A DNA stretch of 16,985 nt from Clostridiaceae bacterium (GTDB taxonomy: Bacteria; Bacillota; Clostridia; Oscillospirales; QAMX01). Below are positions 14,841-16,985 of the stretch, one piece after another. Below the pieces are notes generated by a model, which saw only the letters and a program-made list of their open reading frames with translations, ran no database searches and was not told the origin of the DNA. Position 1 is the first letter of the stretch. Each line of letters starts with the position of its first letter. The stretch spans positions 1 to 16,985 of the forward strand of contig JAEDGJ010000037.1 in the NCBI GenBank assembly GCA_016297585.1, in the 5' to 3' direction. A program made the position numbers and the translations under genes.

Positions 14841-16739
14841 TTACCGCAACCGTTTTTTTGCGGATTTTTTTGCGTTTTCGTGTAACTTCTTTCCCGGTTT
14901 TCCCGGGTTCTCCCCCTTCGGGTCTGCGGAGCCCCCGCGTTTCGGCGCCGGACGCACGAGGCATTCCGCGCCGAAGCCGATGAGCTCCTCCCGATGCGTC
15001 CTGTGCAGCGCTTCGCGCACGAGCGCCGCGTTTTTCGGATTCCCCGGCTGCAGCAGCGCACGCTGCATCGCCTTCTCATGCGGGTCGCGCGCGATGTACA
15101 CGGGCTTTAGCGTAAACGGGTCGAGTCCCGTGTAGAACATACAGGTCGCGGGCGTGCCGGGCGTCGGGTAGAAGTCCTGCACCTGCTCCGGGCTCAGACG
15201 GTGCCGGTGCAGATACTCGGCAAGCGTGACGGCATCCGCCAGCGTGCTGCCCGGATGGCTCGAAATCAGGTACGGCACGAGGTACTGATCCAGCCCGTAC
15301 GCGCGCGTCAGCTCGTAAAACCGCTTCGAAAAGCGCTCGTAGACCTCAAACGGCGGCTTCCCCATGCAGGCGAGCACGCCGTCCGCGCAGTGCTCCGGCG
15401 CGACGCGGAGCTGGCCGGACACATGGTCGCGGATCAGCTTCTTTAGGAACGTCTCGTCCCGGTCCGCCAGCACATAGTCAAACCGCACGCCGGAGCGGAT
15501 GAAGACCTTCTTCACGCCCGGCACCCGCTCGACCGCCCGGAGAAGCCGGACATAGTCGCTGTGATCGGCGCGCAGATTCGGACAGGGACGGGGCGTCAGG
15601 CACTTGCGGTCGGGGCAGACGCCCATCGTCTTCTGCTTTTCGCAGGACGGCTCCCGGAAATCCGCCGTCGGCCCGCCCACGTCGCTGATATAGCCCTTGA
15701 AGCCGGGCAGCTTTGTCAGAAGCTCGGTCTCCCGCACGACGGATTCGATGCTGCGGGAACGCACCGCGCGCCCCTGATGGAACGCCAGCGCGCAGAAATT
15801 GCACGCGCCGAAGCAGCCGCGGTTGTGCGTGATCGAAAATTCGATCTCCTGCGTCGCGGGCACGCCGCCGGCCTTCGCGTACGACGGATGCGCGCGCCGC
15901 GTATAGGGCAGCTCCGCGACAAAGTCGAGCATCTCCCGCTCCAGCGGCGGCTGCGGCGGGTTCAGCACCAGCACGCGGTCGCCGTACCGCTCCACCAGCG
16001 CCTTTCCCGTCACCGCGTCCGTATTGCGGTACTGCGCGGCGTAGCATTCGGCAAAATAGCGCCGGTCGGCGCAGAGCCGGTCGTAATCAAACGTTCCTCC
16101 GACCGGATAATGCACCCGCTCGTCCGGCGACGCCGCGTACACCGTGCCGCGCACGTCGCGGATCTTTCCGACGGGCACCCCGCGCGCGAGCAGCTCCGCG
16201 ATCCGCACGAGCGCCGTCTCCCCCATCCCGTAGATCAGGAGATCGGCCTTCGCGTCCAGCAGAAGCCCCCGCCGGACACGGTCGTCCCAGTAGTCGTAGT
16301 GCGCAAGTCTCCTGAGCGACGCCTCCAGCCCGCCGATGACGATCGGCGCGCCGGGGTAGGCTTCCCGGATGCGGTTTGCGTACACGATCACGGCGCGGTC
16401 GGGACGCAGTCCCATCTTCCCGCCGGGTGAGTAGTAATCGAACGTGCGGCGCTTTTTCGTCACGCTGTAGTGCGCGACCATCGAATCGATGTTGCCGGAG
16501 GTCACAAGAAAGCCGAGTTTCGGCTCCCCGAAGGTGCGGAACGCGTCCGCGGAGCGCCAGTCCGGCTGCGCGAGGATCGCGACGCGGTAACCCTTCGATT
16601 CCAGAAGCCTCGAGAGGATCGCCGCGCCGAAGGTCGGGTGGTCGACATAGGCGTCGCCCGTTACGAACACAAAATCCGGCGCGTCCCAGCCCCGCTTTTG
16701 CATCTCCGCGCGCGTCATCGGCAGAAATTCGTTATACAT
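14841..16739 (-). CDS. ygiQ: YgiQ-family radical SAM protein
   Basis: This is a large radical S-adenosylmethionine protein of uncharacterised function, widely conserved in bacteria. It has 632 residues. The N-terminal cobalamin-binding-like region starts FLPMTRAEMQKRGWDAPDF and contains FVTGDAYVDHPTFGAAI (25-41). The radical SAM core carries the [4Fe-4S] motif CxxxCxxC as RGCFGACNFCALAFHQGR (Cys309, 313, 316). Four further cysteines (366, 375, 380, 386) follow in a family-typical stretch before NLRADHSDY. The C-terminal YgiQ extension has EQVQDFYPTPGT and a Lys-rich tail. The ATG at 16737-16739 is chosen because upstream starts would lie inside the preceding CDF gene. It overlaps the CDF stop (16732-16734) by 8 bp, and the SD is weak (GGATAAGAG), suggesting coupling. 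Confidence 0.95.
   Translation of the reverse strand: MYNEFLPMTRAEMQKRGWDAPDFVFVTGDAYVDHPTFGAAILSRLLESKGYRVAILAQPDWRSADAFRTFGEPKLGFLVTSGNIDSMVAHYSVTKKRRTFDYYSPGGKMGLRPDRAVIVYANRIREAYPGAPIVIGGLEASLRRLAHYDYWDDRVRRGLLLDAKADLLIYGMGETALVRIAELLARGVPVGKIRDVRGTVYAASPDERVHYPVGGTFDYDRLCADRRYFAECYAAQYRNTDAVTGKALVERYGDRVLVLNPPQPPLEREMLDFVAELPYTRRAHPSYAKAGGVPATQEIEFSITHNRGCFGACNFCALAFHQGRAVRSRSIESVVRETELLTKLPGFKGYISDVGGPTADFREPSCEKQKTMGVCPDRKCLTPRPCPNLRADHSDYVRLLRAVERVPGVKKVFIRSGVRFDYVLADRDETFLKKLIRDHVSGQLRVAPEHCADGVLACMGKPPFEVYERFSKRFYELTRAYGLDQYLVPYLISSHPGSTLADAVTLAEYLHRHRLSPEQVQDFYPTPGTPATCMFYTGLDPFTLKPVYIARDPHEKAMQRALLQPGNPKNAALVREALHRTHREELIGFGAECLVRPAPKRGGSADPKGENPGKPGKKLHENAKKSAKKRLR
14844..14871 (+). 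terminator. Second plus-strand terminator inside the ygiQ 3' end
   Basis: A 6-bp stem CCGCAA/TTGCGG (14844-14849 with 14858-14863) is followed by A and a run of seven Ts (14865-14871). It is oriented to stop plus-strand transcripts that pass the hairpin at 14786, and it lies within the last codons of ygiQ. Confidence 0.6.
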
Positions 16740-16985
16740 AGCTCTTATCCACGTTGATGACCGCAAACCAGGTCGGATTCTGCTCATGAATGCGCTCGTT
16801 GAGCTCGCGCAGCAGCTCCTCGTCGGACAGCCGGAAGTTATACGGCACGACGAGGTCGAAAATCAGATTCGTATGCGTCGGGCCCGTCACCATGCGGAAG
16901 TCGTGCAGGTTCAGATGCTCGTCGATGCCCGCCACGATGCGCACCAGCGTCATGAAGGTCTGCGCGGTCTTCGCGTCGTCGGTCA
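16732..16985 (-). CDS. Cation diffusion facilitator transporter, C-terminal part (5' end outside window)
   Basis: The frame is open to the window edge and ends at TAA (16732-16734), giving about 83 residues. It includes TDDAKTAQTF before the first in-window Met. The segment matches the cytosolic dimerisation domain of CDF (ZT_dimer) metal exporters: VRIVAGIDEHLNLHDFRMV, GPTHTNLIFDLVVPYNF, then a helix LSDEELLRELNERI and the closing strand FAVINVDKSYV. The membrane domain, which determines metal specificity (Zn, Mn, Co, Fe), lies outside the window. The gene overlaps ygiQ by 8 bp. Confidence 0.85.
   Translation of the reverse strand, partial: TDDAKTAQTFMTLVRIVAGIDEHLNLHDFRMVTGPTHTNLIFDLVVPYNFRLSDEELLRELNERIHEQNPTWFAVINVDKSYV

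Overview
The window is a gene-dense, GC-rich chromosomal segment. It looks like a high-GC member of the Bacillota, probably a clostridial relative. The reasons are strong AGGAGG-type ribosome binding sites, sigma-A-like promoters with 17-nt spacers, a pgk-tpiA-gpmI glycolytic cluster, ThyX in place of ThyA, and MltG and TagA cell-wall genes. No closer taxonomic placement can be made by eye. Nearly every gene is housekeeping and on the minus strand. I see no phage, transposon, CRISPR, tRNA or rRNA.

Layout in plus coordinates. (1) 2-313 (+) is the 3' end of an aldo/keto reductase gene. It converges on a minus-strand operon across a probably bidirectional terminator (370-412). (2) 436-5952 (-) is a tightly packed seven-gene operon, read right to left: tagA/wecG-type glycosyltransferase, thyX, tmk, DJ-1/PfpI protein, 5-formyl-THF cyclo-ligase, CPBP membrane protein, mltG. 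It has a well-formed promoter at 5989-6017, four start/stop overlaps and two TTG starts. (3) 6117-9508 (-) holds a DUF4380-like protein, a sugar-phosphate isomerase/epimerase-type TIM barrel and gpmI, ending in a terminator at 6071-6103. (4) 9640-11631 (-) holds tpiA and pgk, driven by a good promoter at 11690-11718. Two hairpins, one terminator-like, separate tpiA from gpmI. (5) 11864-13278 (-) holds a YgjP-type metallopeptidase coupled to a conserved protein of unknown function. (6) 13424-14773 (+) is a CNNM/HlyC-CorC family membrane protein, divergent from (5) across a short region with a clear promoter and nested inverted repeats. (7) 14841-16985 (-) holds a YgiQ-family radical SAM protein, overlapping the 3' end of a cation diffusion facilitator gene that runs off the window. 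A bidirectional terminator lies between (6) and (7).

The genes form three functional sets. The first is lower glycolysis (pgk, tpiA, gpmI). The second is thymidylate and one-carbon folate metabolism (thyX, tmk, 5-FCL), cotranscribed with envelope genes (TagA, MltG). The third is metal-ion handling (the CNNM-type protein and the CDF transporter).

I did not find a convincing undescribed system. The items most worth a second look are the CPBP protein, which has lost two of its canonical catalytic residues; the uncharacterised 283-residue protein coupled to YgjP; the DUF4380/TIM-barrel pair; the operator-like repeats before the CNNM gene; and a plus-strand terminator embedded in the 3' end of ygiQ.
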